From Halomonas halophila (GTDB lineage Bacteria > Pseudomonadota > Gammaproteobacteria > Pseudomonadales > Halomonadaceae): 34,632 nucleotides of DNA. The stretch lies in NCBI GenBank assembly GCA_002433675.1, contig DJIP01000078.1, forward strand, positions 1 through 34,632. The letters are read 5' to 3'. The position numbers and the translations under genes are program-made. Position 1 is the first letter of the stretch. Every line of letters begins with the position of its first letter. The notes beneath the pieces were generated by a model. That model saw only the letters and a list, made by a program, of their open reading frames with translations, searched no databases and was not told the origin of the DNA. Shown here piece after piece: positions 14,930 to 22,660 of this stretch.

Positions 14930-16204
14930 TCAGTAGCGGCGAATCAGAGGGATCAGCACGCTAGCACCGAGGAAGGCCATGACCATCATGAACATCAGGC
15001 CCGCAGTCATGTTGCCGGTAGCCGCGATCAGCGCGCCGATCAAGACGGGCACCAGCGCCCCCGAGAAATTTCCCAGCCCATTGAAGATGCCGCCGGCGGT
15101 GGCACTGACGTCGGAAGACGTCGCCTTGGCCAGCAGTGCGAACACATTGGGTGCGCCGAAGCCCCACATGGCGGCGCTGAACGACATGGCCGCGATCATT
15201 GCCCAGTTTGAGCCATCGATGGACAGCACCAGCCACAGGCCCAGTCCTGCACCGAGCAATGAAATTGAGCACAGCAAGGCTCGGCGATCGAAGCGGTCGG
15301 AGGCGAAGGCCCCGATCACCTCGCCCACCAGCATGGCGATGAAGGGAAGTGACGAGAACACGCCGGCCTGGTCGAGATTGATGCCCTTGTCCTGTACTAG
15401 GTAGGTGGGCAGCCAGCTGTTGAGTCCCCACAGGTAGGCCAGGAAAGCGACGTTGAAAAGGCAGATGGACCAGAACGACCAGCGCTTGAGCAGCTTGGCG
15501 GTGGCAGCCCGGTGGGTGGATAGCGGCACGTGGGAACGATCGGTCTGCTGGAGCGCGGGAGAACGTGTCGTGACGTCCAGCTTGCGGAAGACCAGATAGA
15601 CGATAAGCACCACCGGAATCGTCAGTAGCGCAATGGCGAAGAAGCTGGTGCGCCAGCCGAACTGATCGACCACCCAGATGGTGAAAGGAAAGCCGAGGGT
15701 CGCTCCGATGGGGGTGCCGAGCAGCCACAGCATGGTCGCACGGGCTTGTTCACGCGGGGGAAACAACCGCTTGACGATCGTGTAGGCCACCGCAAATAGG
15801 GGCCCCTCGGCGATTCCCAGCAGGATGCGTAGTCCCAGCAGCACGCCGTAGTCGTCGACGAACCCCATGACGGCCATCAGTGCCGCTGTCATGAACAACA
15901 TGGCATAGAGGCAGCTTTTGGGGCTGAAGATGTCACCCAGAAAGCCCAGAAACATCGACGAGGCGCCGTAGGACAGCAGGAACCCCGTCATCAGCATGCC
16001 GAGTTTGGTGGCTTCTCCGGTCAGGCCGAGGTCAGCCTGAAAGGCGGGGGTGGAAATCAGCACCGCAATGCTGATCTTGTCGAAGAACGAGAGAACCACA
16101 CAGGCCAGCAGCGCCAGGGGCACCAGCCAGCGGCGTACTCCCGTACTGTCTTCGATGCCCTGTGCGCTGCCGGGCGCAGGGGTGGTAGCGGCGGAGTGAA
16201 CCAT
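14930..16204 (-). CDS. MFS transporter, anion:cation symporter (ACS) type
   Basis: The 424-residue membrane protein has about 12 predicted transmembrane helices. The first is LVPLALLACVVLSFFDKISIAVL; the helix 2-3 loop carries a GFLGDIFSPK signature and helix 4 shows RILLGIAEGP. These features are typical of the ACS family, which takes up organic acids such as glucarate, galactonate, 4-hydroxybenzoate-like or phthalate anions. It is the last gene of the Rieske unit and is likely the importer of the acidic aromatic substrate; the cargo is inference. The start has TAAGGTAATGAC upstream. Confidence 0.9.
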   Translation of the reverse strand: MVHSAATTPAPGSAQGIEDSTGVRRWLVPLALLACVVLSFFDKISIAVLISTPAFQADLGLTGEATKLGMLMTGFLLSYGASSMFLGFLGDIFSPKSCLYAMLFMTAALMAVMGFVDDYGVLLGLRILLGIAEGPLFAVAYTIVKRLFPPREQARATMLWLLGTPIGATLGFPFTIWVVDQFGWRTSFFAIALLTIPVVLIVYLVFRKLDVTTRSPALQQTDRSHVPLSTHRAATAKLLKRWSFWSICLFNVAFLAYLWGLNSWLPTYLVQDKGINLDQAGVFSSLPFIAMLVGEVIGAFASDRFDRRALLCSISLLGAGLGLWLVLSIDGSNWAMIAAMSFSAAMWGFGAPNVFALLAKATSSDVSATAGGIFNGLGNFSGALVPVLIGALIAATGNMTAGLMFMMVMAFLGASVLIPLIRRY

Positions 16205-16279
16205 GTCATTACCTTATTGTTGTAGCGTTGTCAGGCTGTGTCGTCAGGGAGGCGAGCGCTTTTCCGGCGATGGGCCCGG

Positions 16280-17485
16280 TCAGCGCAGTTGCATGAGGTT
16301 GAAATCGGGATTGGCCAGGGCCTTGGCATCGAGTTCCCGGGATGCGGCCAGCCAGCGCTTGCCCAGCTTGATCGCACGGGGCTGATCGAAGGCCACCATC
16401 TGCACCAGTCGGTCGTCGGCGTCGAGATAGAAGAACACCGGTCCTTGGGGATCGGAGCGCTGCACGCAGCGTGTCTCGCCACGGGGGATGCCGAGGATCT
16501 GAATGTTCACACCGTGCTGGTCTGACCATAGCCAGGCGGGTTCGTCATAATGGGCGTCCTGGCCGAGCATTGCCCTTGCCGCCACCTGTGCCTGATTCTG
16601 GGCATAGGCCCATGACTGAAGACACAGTCCCAGGTGGGGGTGTTGGGACACATCGCCGGCGGCGAATACCGCCGGGTCTGAGGTGCGACCCGCTGCGTCG
16701 ATGACGATACCCTGGGCCGTATCGAGACCTGCAGCGCGGGCCAGTTCCAGGTTGATATCGACCCCGACTCCCACCACCACGCAATCGTAGGGGGGCTGGG
16801 TCTGGCCATCGGCGCTTAAGCAGACCCGGCCATCGCTGTCGCCGTCGAGCTGGATGTCCTGACGTGCCAGGCGCAGGCCAACGCCATTTCGCAGATGCAG
16901 GGCCTGGATATACTCGGCGACTTCCGGACCTATGCTACGTCCGCATAGTGACGCAGCGCGCTCGAACACATCCACTTCGATACCTAACTTGCGAGCGCTG
17001 GAGGCGATTTCCAGGCCGATCCAGCCGCCGCCGATGATGCCGACCCGCCGACTGGTGGACAGGCGTTGCCGGAGCCTGGTGGCATCGTCCCAGGAGCGCA
17101 GGGTCAGGACGTTGTCGATCTTGGCCCAGGCGTTCGTAGGCAGGCGCGGTCGGCTCCCCGTGGCGATCAGCAGTCGGTCGTAGACGAGCCTGCTACCGTC
17201 ATTGAGCTCCACTTCCCGGGCGTCACGGTGGATTTCGGTGGCTCGGCACGGGCGGCGCCAGTCGATGTTCAAGGCCGCCTGGCTGTCGTCCGGGAACAGC
17301 CTCGGCAGCGGTTCCTGGTCGACGATCACTCCCTTGGACAACGGTGGACGCTCATAGAAGTCGTGTGGCTCGTCGGCGATGACCGTCAGCCGGCCCTCGT
17401 AACCTTCGCTGCGCAGTGTCTTGCAGGCGTGTCCACTGGCCTGACCGGCGCCGATGATGACGATACTTTCGATTGTGCTTGTCAT
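16280..17485 (-). CDS. FAD-dependent NAD(P)H-ferredoxin reductase of the Rieske system
   Basis: The 401-residue protein has an FAD-binding GAGQASG (12-18), the ERPPLSKG motif typical of oxygenase-linked ferredoxin reductases, ATGSRPR, a second Rossmann motif GIIGGGWIGLE for NAD(P)H and the FAD motif FAAGDV. The C-terminal domain is present. The protein would pass electrons from NAD(P)H to the Rieske ferredoxin (19652-19969) and on to the oxygenase, completing a three-component system. It follows the SDR by 12 bases and precedes the MFS gene by 75 bases. Confidence 0.93.
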   Translation of the reverse strand: MTSTIESIVIIGAGQASGHACKTLRSEGYEGRLTVIADEPHDFYERPPLSKGVIVDQEPLPRLFPDDSQAALNIDWRRPCRATEIHRDAREVELNDGSRLVYDRLLIATGSRPRLPTNAWAKIDNVLTLRSWDDATRLRQRLSTSRRVGIIGGGWIGLEIASSARKLGIEVDVFERAASLCGRSIGPEVAEYIQALHLRNGVGLRLARQDIQLDGDSDGRVCLSADGQTQPPYDCVVVGVGVDINLELARAAGLDTAQGIVIDAAGRTSDPAVFAAGDVSQHPHLGLCLQSWAYAQNQAQVAARAMLGQDAHYDEPAWLWSDQHGVNIQILGIPRGETRCVQRSDPQGPVFFYLDADDRLVQMVAFDQPRAIKLGKRWLAASRELDAKALANPDFNLMQLR

Positions 17486-17497
17486 GTTCCCCGGGCC

Positions 17498-18253
17498 TCA
17501 GTTGAAGACGAAACCGCCGTTGACCGGAATGACCTGGCCAGTGACGAATTTCGACCAGTCGGACAGGAGGTACAGAATGGTGCCGTCCACGTCATCGGGC
17601 TGCTGCTCACGCTTCAACGCGCGGCCCTGGGCGTAGAAGTCATAGCGCTCCTGGGGAACGTACTCGGTGGCCTCGCAGTGAGTCAGCCCCGGGGCGACGG
17701 CGTTGACACGAATTTCGCGCTCGCCCAATTCCCTGGCCATGGCGCGTGTCATGGAAATCACCGCGCCCTTGCTGGCGACGTAGGCCATCAACCGGGGGGC
17801 GCCCCATAGTGCAGTGTCCGAGGCCAGATTGACGATCTGGCCTCCTCCCTCTTCTTCTAACAGCGGCACTGCTGCGCGGGTCATCAGCCACAGACCGCGG
17901 ATGTTGACGTTCATGACGCGATCCCACAGCGCCATGTCGTAATCCATCAGCGTCTCGCCACCCACGCCGGTGGCGATGGCGGCATTGTTGACCAGACCGT
18001 GAAGGGGGCCGGCGGCCGCGATCGCGGAAAAGCCAGCGTCGATGGATGCAGAATCGGCCTGGTCAATGACCAGTGTCTCGACGTTGGCTCCGCTGCTGCG
18101 AAGACACTTGGCGGTGGCCTCTAGCTCGGTGGCGAGAATGTCACTGATGACCAGCCGGGCGCCTTGTGCGGCGGCAGCCTGGGCTACGCTGCGGCCGAGA
18201 CCGCGGGCGGCACCGGTCACCAGGATGCGCTTGTTCTCGAGCATCCGGGACAT
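17498..18253 (-). CDS. SDR-family dehydrogenase, probable cis-dihydrodiol or alcohol dehydrogenase
   Basis: The 251-residue protein is a classical short-chain dehydrogenase with TGAARGLG (13-20), NNAA (89-92), S145, Y158 and K162 (YVASK), and a C-terminal VTGQVIPVNGGF. All catalytic residues are present. It begins one base after the Rieske oxygenase stop, so the two are very probably translationally coupled. By position it may rearomatise the dihydrodiol made by the oxygenase. Other alcohols are possible if the oxygenase is a monooxygenase. Confidence 0.92.
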   Translation of the reverse strand: MSRMLENKRILVTGAARGLGRSVAQAAAAQGARLVISDILATELEATAKCLRSSGANVETLVIDQADSASIDAGFSAIAAAGPLHGLVNNAAIATGVGGETLMDYDMALWDRVMNVNIRGLWLMTRAAVPLLEEEGGGQIVNLASDTALWGAPRLMAYVASKGAVISMTRAMARELGEREIRVNAVAPGLTHCEATEYVPQERYDFYAQGRALKREQQPDDVDGTILYLLSDWSKFVTGQVIPVNGGFVFN

Positions 18254-18254
18254 G

Positions 18255-19286
18255 TCAGGCCACCTGCTGGCGCTGGGCCAACTGCTGCTTGGCCATCTTC
18301 AGCATCACCCGGCGCAGGCGAGACAAGCCGACGTCATGTTGATAGAGGTTTTCGTGATGGCGAGCTTCCGGTGCCAGGTTCTCGAGGATGATGCGATCCT
18401 GTTCCAGCACGTTCCAATGCAACTGCTCGAGCTTGTTGCGGTAGAAGAAGCGCCACACCTGACGCTGCCAGCCGCTGACCTTGCGCACGCGCCAGAAGAA
18501 TACCCGGGTGTTGTCTTTGTCCTCCGGCACGGCCATGCCGACGATCCAGAAGGGGCCGCCTGGACCGAAGCGCTGCTGGTAGGGGATCGAAAGCCGCAGC
18601 CACAGGCAATCGGTATTGCCGTATTCCACCCAGTCGAAGTTGACACCGGTCTGCCCGGTCTTCTTGAAGATAAAACCGTGCTCGGTAGGTTCCAGCACCA
18701 TCTCCGCCTGGCGATCCCCTTCGGCCATGGAGTGGGAGTCCGAGTGCAAGTAGGTGCCGTGCATGGGGTCCATGACGTTGTCGATGGCGTACTGGTAGTT
18801 GCACTTCCAGGTGGCGGTACACAGGAAGTGGCCATAGCTCTCTTCGTCGGTCAGTTGCTCTGGGAGCGCCAACTCGCGGGGCGCTTCATCCGCAGTGGTA
18901 GCGAAGTAGACGAAGATGGCGCCGTGGGCCTCTTTGATCGGATAGTGGCGCACGCAGTTCTGACCAACCAGCGGACTCCCGCTGATGGCAGGAACATCGC
19001 AGACCTCGCCCTCACCATTGACTTCGACACCGTGGTACCAGCAGGCCAGACGATTGCCCAGGTTCCAGCCCTTGGACAGGCGTGCACCTCGGTGGGGGCA
19101 GCGGTCCTCGATGGCGTGCAGGGTGCCGTCGTGATCACGCCACAACGCCAGGTTCTCGCCCAGGCGAGTGATGCCGATAGGGTCGCTGCCGACTTCCCAG
19201 CTGGCGGCGACGGGGTACCACAGGGAACGCAGTCCACTGTCCAGGTAGTCCTGAACGGAAGTGTCGATGGAGGTTGCAGTGGTCAT
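18255..19286 (-). CDS. Rieske non-heme iron oxygenase, alpha subunit
   Basis: The 343-residue protein has a Rieske [2Fe-2S] site C63-x-H65 and C82-x2-H85 (CPHRGA, CWYHG) and a mononuclear iron site with D173, H176, H181 (DPMHGTYLH) and D297 (EQDRIILE). This matches the alpha-only oxygenases of the phthalate or carbazole dioxygenase type; no beta subunit gene is present. The start at ATG 19286 has CGAGGTCGAGTC upstream, and the longer frame to 19331 has no support. Electrons would come from the adjacent ferredoxin and reductase. It could be a dioxygenase or a demethylating or hydroxylating monooxygenase. The substrate is unknown. Confidence 0.93.
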   Translation of the reverse strand: MTTATSIDTSVQDYLDSGLRSLWYPVAASWEVGSDPIGITRLGENLALWRDHDGTLHAIEDRCPHRGARLSKGWNLGNRLACWYHGVEVNGEGEVCDVPAISGSPLVGQNCVRHYPIKEAHGAIFVYFATTADEAPRELALPEQLTDEESYGHFLCTATWKCNYQYAIDNVMDPMHGTYLHSDSHSMAEGDRQAEMVLEPTEHGFIFKKTGQTGVNFDWVEYGNTDCLWLRLSIPYQQRFGPGGPFWIVGMAVPEDKDNTRVFFWRVRKVSGWQRQVWRFFYRNKLEQLHWNVLEQDRIILENLAPEARHHENLYQHDVGLSRLRRVMLKMAKQQLAQRQQVA

Positions 19287-19345
19287 GACTCGACCTCGTT
19301 GTTCGATATTCGGGGGGAGGAGAAGTGTCAACGATGACGTAGAGA

Positions 19346-19648
19346 TCAGCCCAGAACGGCCATCTCCTGGAGAAAGCTCTCCTGGGTCCAGGGCTCACCG
19401 TGGCGATCATGGTGCTGGCGCTCGTTGAGGCCTTTGACCAGTTCGTCGAGCTCGGTCGAGCCCGCAGCAAAGATGTCTTCCAAGGCTTCGATCAGGGACA
19501 GTTCGAAGCCCCCGGGTACGCTGGAGCGGGTCTGCCATACTGGATTGGCGAAGCCTCCCGGTGCCTCGATGCTGCCCTGTCCGGGCTCACTGGAGGGGAT
19601 GATGCTCTGCCAATTCTTCAGGTGGGGGTTGTAGTCCTGCTGGGTCAT
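19346..19648 (-). CDS. Small protein with possible recombinase-like helix-turn-helix fold, Rieske-associated
   Basis: This 100-residue soluble protein (MTQQDYNPHLKNWQS, then NPVWQTRSSVPG and a helical SLIEALEDIFAAGSTELDELVKGLNE) ends with a short PWTQESFLQEMAVLG. I recall similar small proteins, annotated as having a recombinase-like helix-turn-helix domain, beside Rieske oxygenase genes; that is memory, not a search. The gene is tightly packed, starting 3 bases after the ferredoxin stop with GAGGAGGACTGAAC as a strong ribosome binding site, so it is certainly expressed with the oxygenase. The function is unknown. It could be an accessory subunit or assembly factor as easily as a DNA-binding protein. 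Confidence 0.8.
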   Translation of the reverse strand: MTQQDYNPHLKNWQSIIPSSEPGQGSIEAPGGFANPVWQTRSSVPGGFELSLIEALEDIFAAGSTELDELVKGLNERQHHDRHGEPWTQESFLQEMAVLG

Positions 19649-19651
19649 GGT

Positions 19652-19969
19652 TCAGTCCTCCTCTCGGGGCTTGAGCTGCACTTCGTCGTCGATGATGCGT
19701 ACCGGGTAGACGTGAAGATCACGATCCGCCGGCTCGCGCAGACACTTGCCGGTACGAATGTCGAAGGTGGCTTCATGAAGCGGACATTCGACCTGTCCAT
19801 CCTCGACAAACCCTTGTGACAGCAGGGCGTAAGCGTGGGGACAGACGTCTTCGAGTGCGTAGTACTCGCCATCCAGCACGTAGACGCCGACTTCCTTGCC
19901 ATCGAGCTTGGTGGAGTAGGGGAAATCTTCCTTGACCTCGCTAGTCCTGCAGACAGTGGTCCAACTCAT
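19652..19969 (-). CDS. Rieske-type ferredoxin of the oxygenase system
   Basis: The 105-residue protein has a single Rieske cluster site, C43-x-H45 (VCPHAY) and C62-x2-H65 (ECPLHEATFD), as in oxygenase ferredoxins such as those of biphenyl or carbazole systems. It would shuttle electrons from the FAD reductase to the oxygenase. The ATG at 19969 follows GAGGACCGCAC; the frame is open upstream to 20161, but that stretch holds the promoter and has no protein features. It is the first gene of its unit, with a leader of about 73 bases. Confidence 0.93.
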   Translation of the reverse strand: MSWTTVCRTSEVKEDFPYSTKLDGKEVGVYVLDGEYYALEDVCPHAYALLSQGFVEDGQVECPLHEATFDIRTGKCLREPADRDLHVYPVRIIDDEVQLKPREED

Positions 19970-20008
19970 GGTGCGGTCCTCATTGGTCGGGACAGGTCTT
20001 GTTGTGTC

Positions 20009-20076
20009 AAATATGAAACTTTGTTTTTTATATGACTCTTTGAGCGTCAGTATAGTGATCGCTGAAAAGCTGTCAA
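20009..20076 (-). promoter_or_regulatory. Promoter and IclR-type operator of the Rieske operon
   Basis: On the minus strand TTGACA (20076-20071) is followed after 16 bp by TATACT (20054-20049), a near-consensus sigma-70 promoter with a start near 20042. Downstream lies AAATATGAAAC (20009-20019, plus strand), TTT and GTTTTTTATAT (20023-20033), a palindrome with 8 of 11 pairs. The layout matches the iclR promoter at 14741-14804. Confidence 0.8.
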
Positions 20077-20132
20077 ATACTACATAGTAATGGATTTGTA
20101 ATAGAGTCTTTCTACAGGCACGCGAAGAGGTG

Positions 20133-20154
20133 CGTCGCCCGGCCGCGGGCGACG
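20133..20154 (-). terminator. Probable terminator after the GntR gene
   Basis: CGTCGCCCG (20133-20141), GCCG and CGGGCGACG (20146-20154) form a perfect 9-bp stem with a 4-base loop. The minus-strand tail is CACCTCTT, so the U tract is poor. It separates the GntR gene from the Rieske operon promoter. Confidence 0.5.
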
Positions 20155-20198
20155 TGAACAAGGGGGCAGGCAGGTGGAATGCGAGGTAAGAAAGCGGT

Positions 20199-20978
20199 TT
20201 AGCGCAGTAGGGTATTCAGTGAGAGGCTGTAGGCATTGACGGGGATGTGCATGACTTGCCAGGCCACGGGGGTACCATCCTCACGTCGATAGAGGGTCTC
20301 CAGTCTGATGCCCCATGGGGATGGAGCGTCAGCATCTGCCAATATCGAGTGGGCTATGGCCTTGGGCAGCCGTACCATGCGCAAGCGGTTTTCAGCCTGG
20401 CTGAGAGCGATCCGGCCAGAGGTCTCGAGCAGGGGCAGTATGCTGTCATGCTCCAGGGCCTCGGCCGCGACGTCCATCAACGAAGCGGCTATATCGAAGC
20501 GCAGATGAATTTCGGTGTGGCAGTCGAAGGTACCGTCGATGCGATCCTGGCGAACCAGGTGGACATAGCCGCTGTCGCAGTCACCCAGAACATCTCGCCA
20601 CTGCCCGGGGCGCTGGACGCGCTCTCGCTTCTTCAAGCGGATGAAGACCATACGCACGCGGGTGCCGTCTGGCCGTACAAAATGGAACGCCGGAGTGGTG
20701 ATTTCACGGCGGTGGTCGCCAGTGGAAACAAAGGTGCCTAGCCGTCGCCGGCGATGGAGTTCACCGCTGTCGACCAGCACGCGCAGCGCCTTCTGAACCG
20801 TTCCCAGGCTAACCGGCAGCGCTTGCGCCAATTCCTGTTCCGTTGGCAGGCGGGCGCCTTCTGCCAAGACTCCTTCCACGATCAGCTCGATGATAGCGTC
20901 GCGTAGGCACAGGTACTTGGGTGTCCTGGGGGAGGACTGCAACAATTGCGAGGTTCGCTCGGCCAGCAGCGAGAGCAT
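20199..20978 (-). CDS. GntR-family regulator with UTRA (HutC-type) effector domain
   Basis: The 259-residue protein has a winged helix-turn-helix at about 20-85 (YLCLRDAIIELIVEGVLAEGARLPTEQELAQALPVS... pattern, ending RRRRLGTFVS) and a UTRA-type ligand-binding domain with a C-terminal ETLYRREDGTPVAWQVMHIP. I start it at ATG 20978, with AAGGCAATGC upstream; the frame is open to 21116 but those residues are low-complexity and unsupported. It follows the aldehyde dehydrogenase gene and may control region 4, or the Rieske operon just downstream. Direction of control is unknown. Confidence 0.88.
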   Translation of the reverse strand: MLSLLAERTSQLLQSSPRTPKYLCLRDAIIELIVEGVLAEGARLPTEQELAQALPVSLGTVQKALRVLVDSGELHRRRRLGTFVSTGDHRREITTPAFHFVRPDGTRVRMVFIRLKKRERVQRPGQWRDVLGDCDSGYVHLVRQDRIDGTFDCHTEIHLRFDIAASLMDVAAEALEHDSILPLLETSGRIALSQAENRLRMVRLPKAIAHSILADADAPSPWGIRLETLYRREDGTPVAWQVMHIPVNAYSLSLNTLLR

Positions 20979-21168
20979 GGCATTGCCTTTTTGTGAGCTT
21001 GAACTGGAAGGCCGGAGTCTAGCAAGGAAAGCCAGGGCAGTGGGGAACCCGAGTCCGGCGTTGACAGGGTCGCCACGTGCTGCCTGGGGGAGCGACGGCT
21101 GTACAAGCCTTCCCATTCAGGGGCATCGGCGACGTCGGCCTTTTGCCCCATGCATCGCATGCGGAGAC

Positions 21169-22590
21169 TCAGCCCCCCAGAATGGCCTTGGTTTCCAGAT
21201 ATTCCGCGAGGCCCTCTTCGCCCCATTCGCGGCCGTTGCCGGATTGGCCATAGCCGCCGAAGGGGGCATCGAAGGAAAACTCCGCCCCTTGCAGATAGCA
21301 CTGGCCGGCCTTGAGGCGGCGGGCGATGGGCAGGGCGGCTTCGGCGCTGGCGGCGTAGACGGCGGAAGATAGCCCATAGGGCGTGTCGTTGGCGATCTCG
21401 ATGGCCTGTTCCAGGTCGTCGTAGGGGATCAGGCACAGCACCGGGCCAAAAATTTCTGAGCGTGCGATCGCCATGTCGTTGCTGACGTCGCTGAAGAGGG
21501 TGGGGCGAACGTAGTAGCCCTGCTCCAGCCCCTCAGGGGACTCGGTACCGCCCAGCATCAAGCGCGCACCCTCGGCGACACCTTGCTCAATGTATTGGCG
21601 TACGCTGTCGCGCTGGCGCCGGGATACCAGCGGTCCCATGGTGGTGGCGGTGTCCGTCGGGTCGCCTACTACCTGCTCCCTGGCGACCGTCAGTGCGATG
21701 CGTTCGGCGTCGGCCAGGCGTGAGCGTGGTACCAGCATGCGGGTGAAGGCGTCGCAGGTCTGACCACTGTTGGCCATGACGTTTTCCACCCCGAAGCGCA
21801 CCGCTCTGCCTAGGTCTGCGTCCTCGGTGATGATCAGCGGCGACTTGCCCCCCAGCTCCTGACACACCCGCTTGACCCCGGCGGCGGCGTTGATCGCCAC
21901 CTCGATACCGGCGCGGGTGGAGCCGGTGAAGGACACCATGTCGACCTCTGGATGACTCGCCAACAGAGGGCCGATCTCGCTCCCGGAGCCCGTCACCAGG
22001 TTGAAGACTCCGGCGGGGAGGCCGGCGGTCTCGAGGATTTCGGCCATGATGAAGTCCTGCAGCGGCGTCTGTTCCGCTGGTTTGGTGACCAGGGTACAAC
22101 CCGCCGCCAGGGCCGGGGCCAGCTTGCCGACCAGCTGATGCAGTGGATAGTTCCAGGGGTTGATCAGCGCACACACGCCGACCGGCTCGCGGACGATGGC
22201 GACGCCATTGCGGCGTTCGATCTCTTCGGTACGCGAGGCGCGCTCGGCATAGTAGCGCATGCCTTCGATGGGGCCATCCACGTGCATGGCGGGGGTAATC
22301 TGGATCGGGCAGCCCAGGGTGATGACGTGTGCCTCGACCAGGTCGGCGTGGCGTCTTTGCATTTCGTCGGCGACGGCGAGAAGCAGTTCGCGCCGTTGCC
22401 GGGCCGGGGTGGCCGACCAGCCGGGCAGGGCACGCCGCGCCGCCTCGATGGCGGCGTCGATGTCCGCTCGATGAGCCCTCGGCACCGAGGCACACAGATT
22501 CTCGGTGGCAGGGCTGAGGATACCAAAGCGTTCGCTGTCGCTGGGCGTGTGCCAGCGGCCGTTTATAAAGAAGTGTTCTCTGTAGTGCAT
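21169..22590 (-). CDS. NAD(P)-dependent aldehyde dehydrogenase
   Basis: The 473-residue ALDH-superfamily enzyme has N147 (NPWNY), K170 (VTKPAEQTP), E245 (QELGGKSP) and catalytic C279 (NSGQTCDAF), with EIFGPVL and PFGGYGQSGNGREWG near the C-terminus. It resembles the general betaine/succinate-semialdehyde style, substrate unknown. The ATG at 22590 has GAGGACACCGCC upstream; the longer open frame to 22692 runs into the preceding gene. It is 70 bases after the 3-hydroxyisobutyrate-dehydrogenase-like gene and probably co-transcribed with it. Confidence 0.92.
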   Translation of the reverse strand: MHYREHFFINGRWHTPSDSERFGILSPATENLCASVPRAHRADIDAAIEAARRALPGWSATPARQRRELLLAVADEMQRRHADLVEAHVITLGCPIQITPAMHVDGPIEGMRYYAERASRTEEIERRNGVAIVREPVGVCALINPWNYPLHQLVGKLAPALAAGCTLVTKPAEQTPLQDFIMAEILETAGLPAGVFNLVTGSGSEIGPLLASHPEVDMVSFTGSTRAGIEVAINAAAGVKRVCQELGGKSPLIITEDADLGRAVRFGVENVMANSGQTCDAFTRMLVPRSRLADAERIALTVAREQVVGDPTDTATTMGPLVSRRQRDSVRQYIEQGVAEGARLMLGGTESPEGLEQGYYVRPTLFSDVSNDMAIARSEIFGPVLCLIPYDDLEQAIEIANDTPYGLSSAVYAASAEAALPIARRLKAGQCYLQGAEFSFDAPFGGYGQSGNGREWGEEGLAEYLETKAILGG

Positions 22591-22660
22591 GGCGGTGTCC
22601 TCGTTGGCCCGGATGACGATCAAGGCAGGCGTGTGTCGTCGTGGTCTACTTGGCTGCCCA

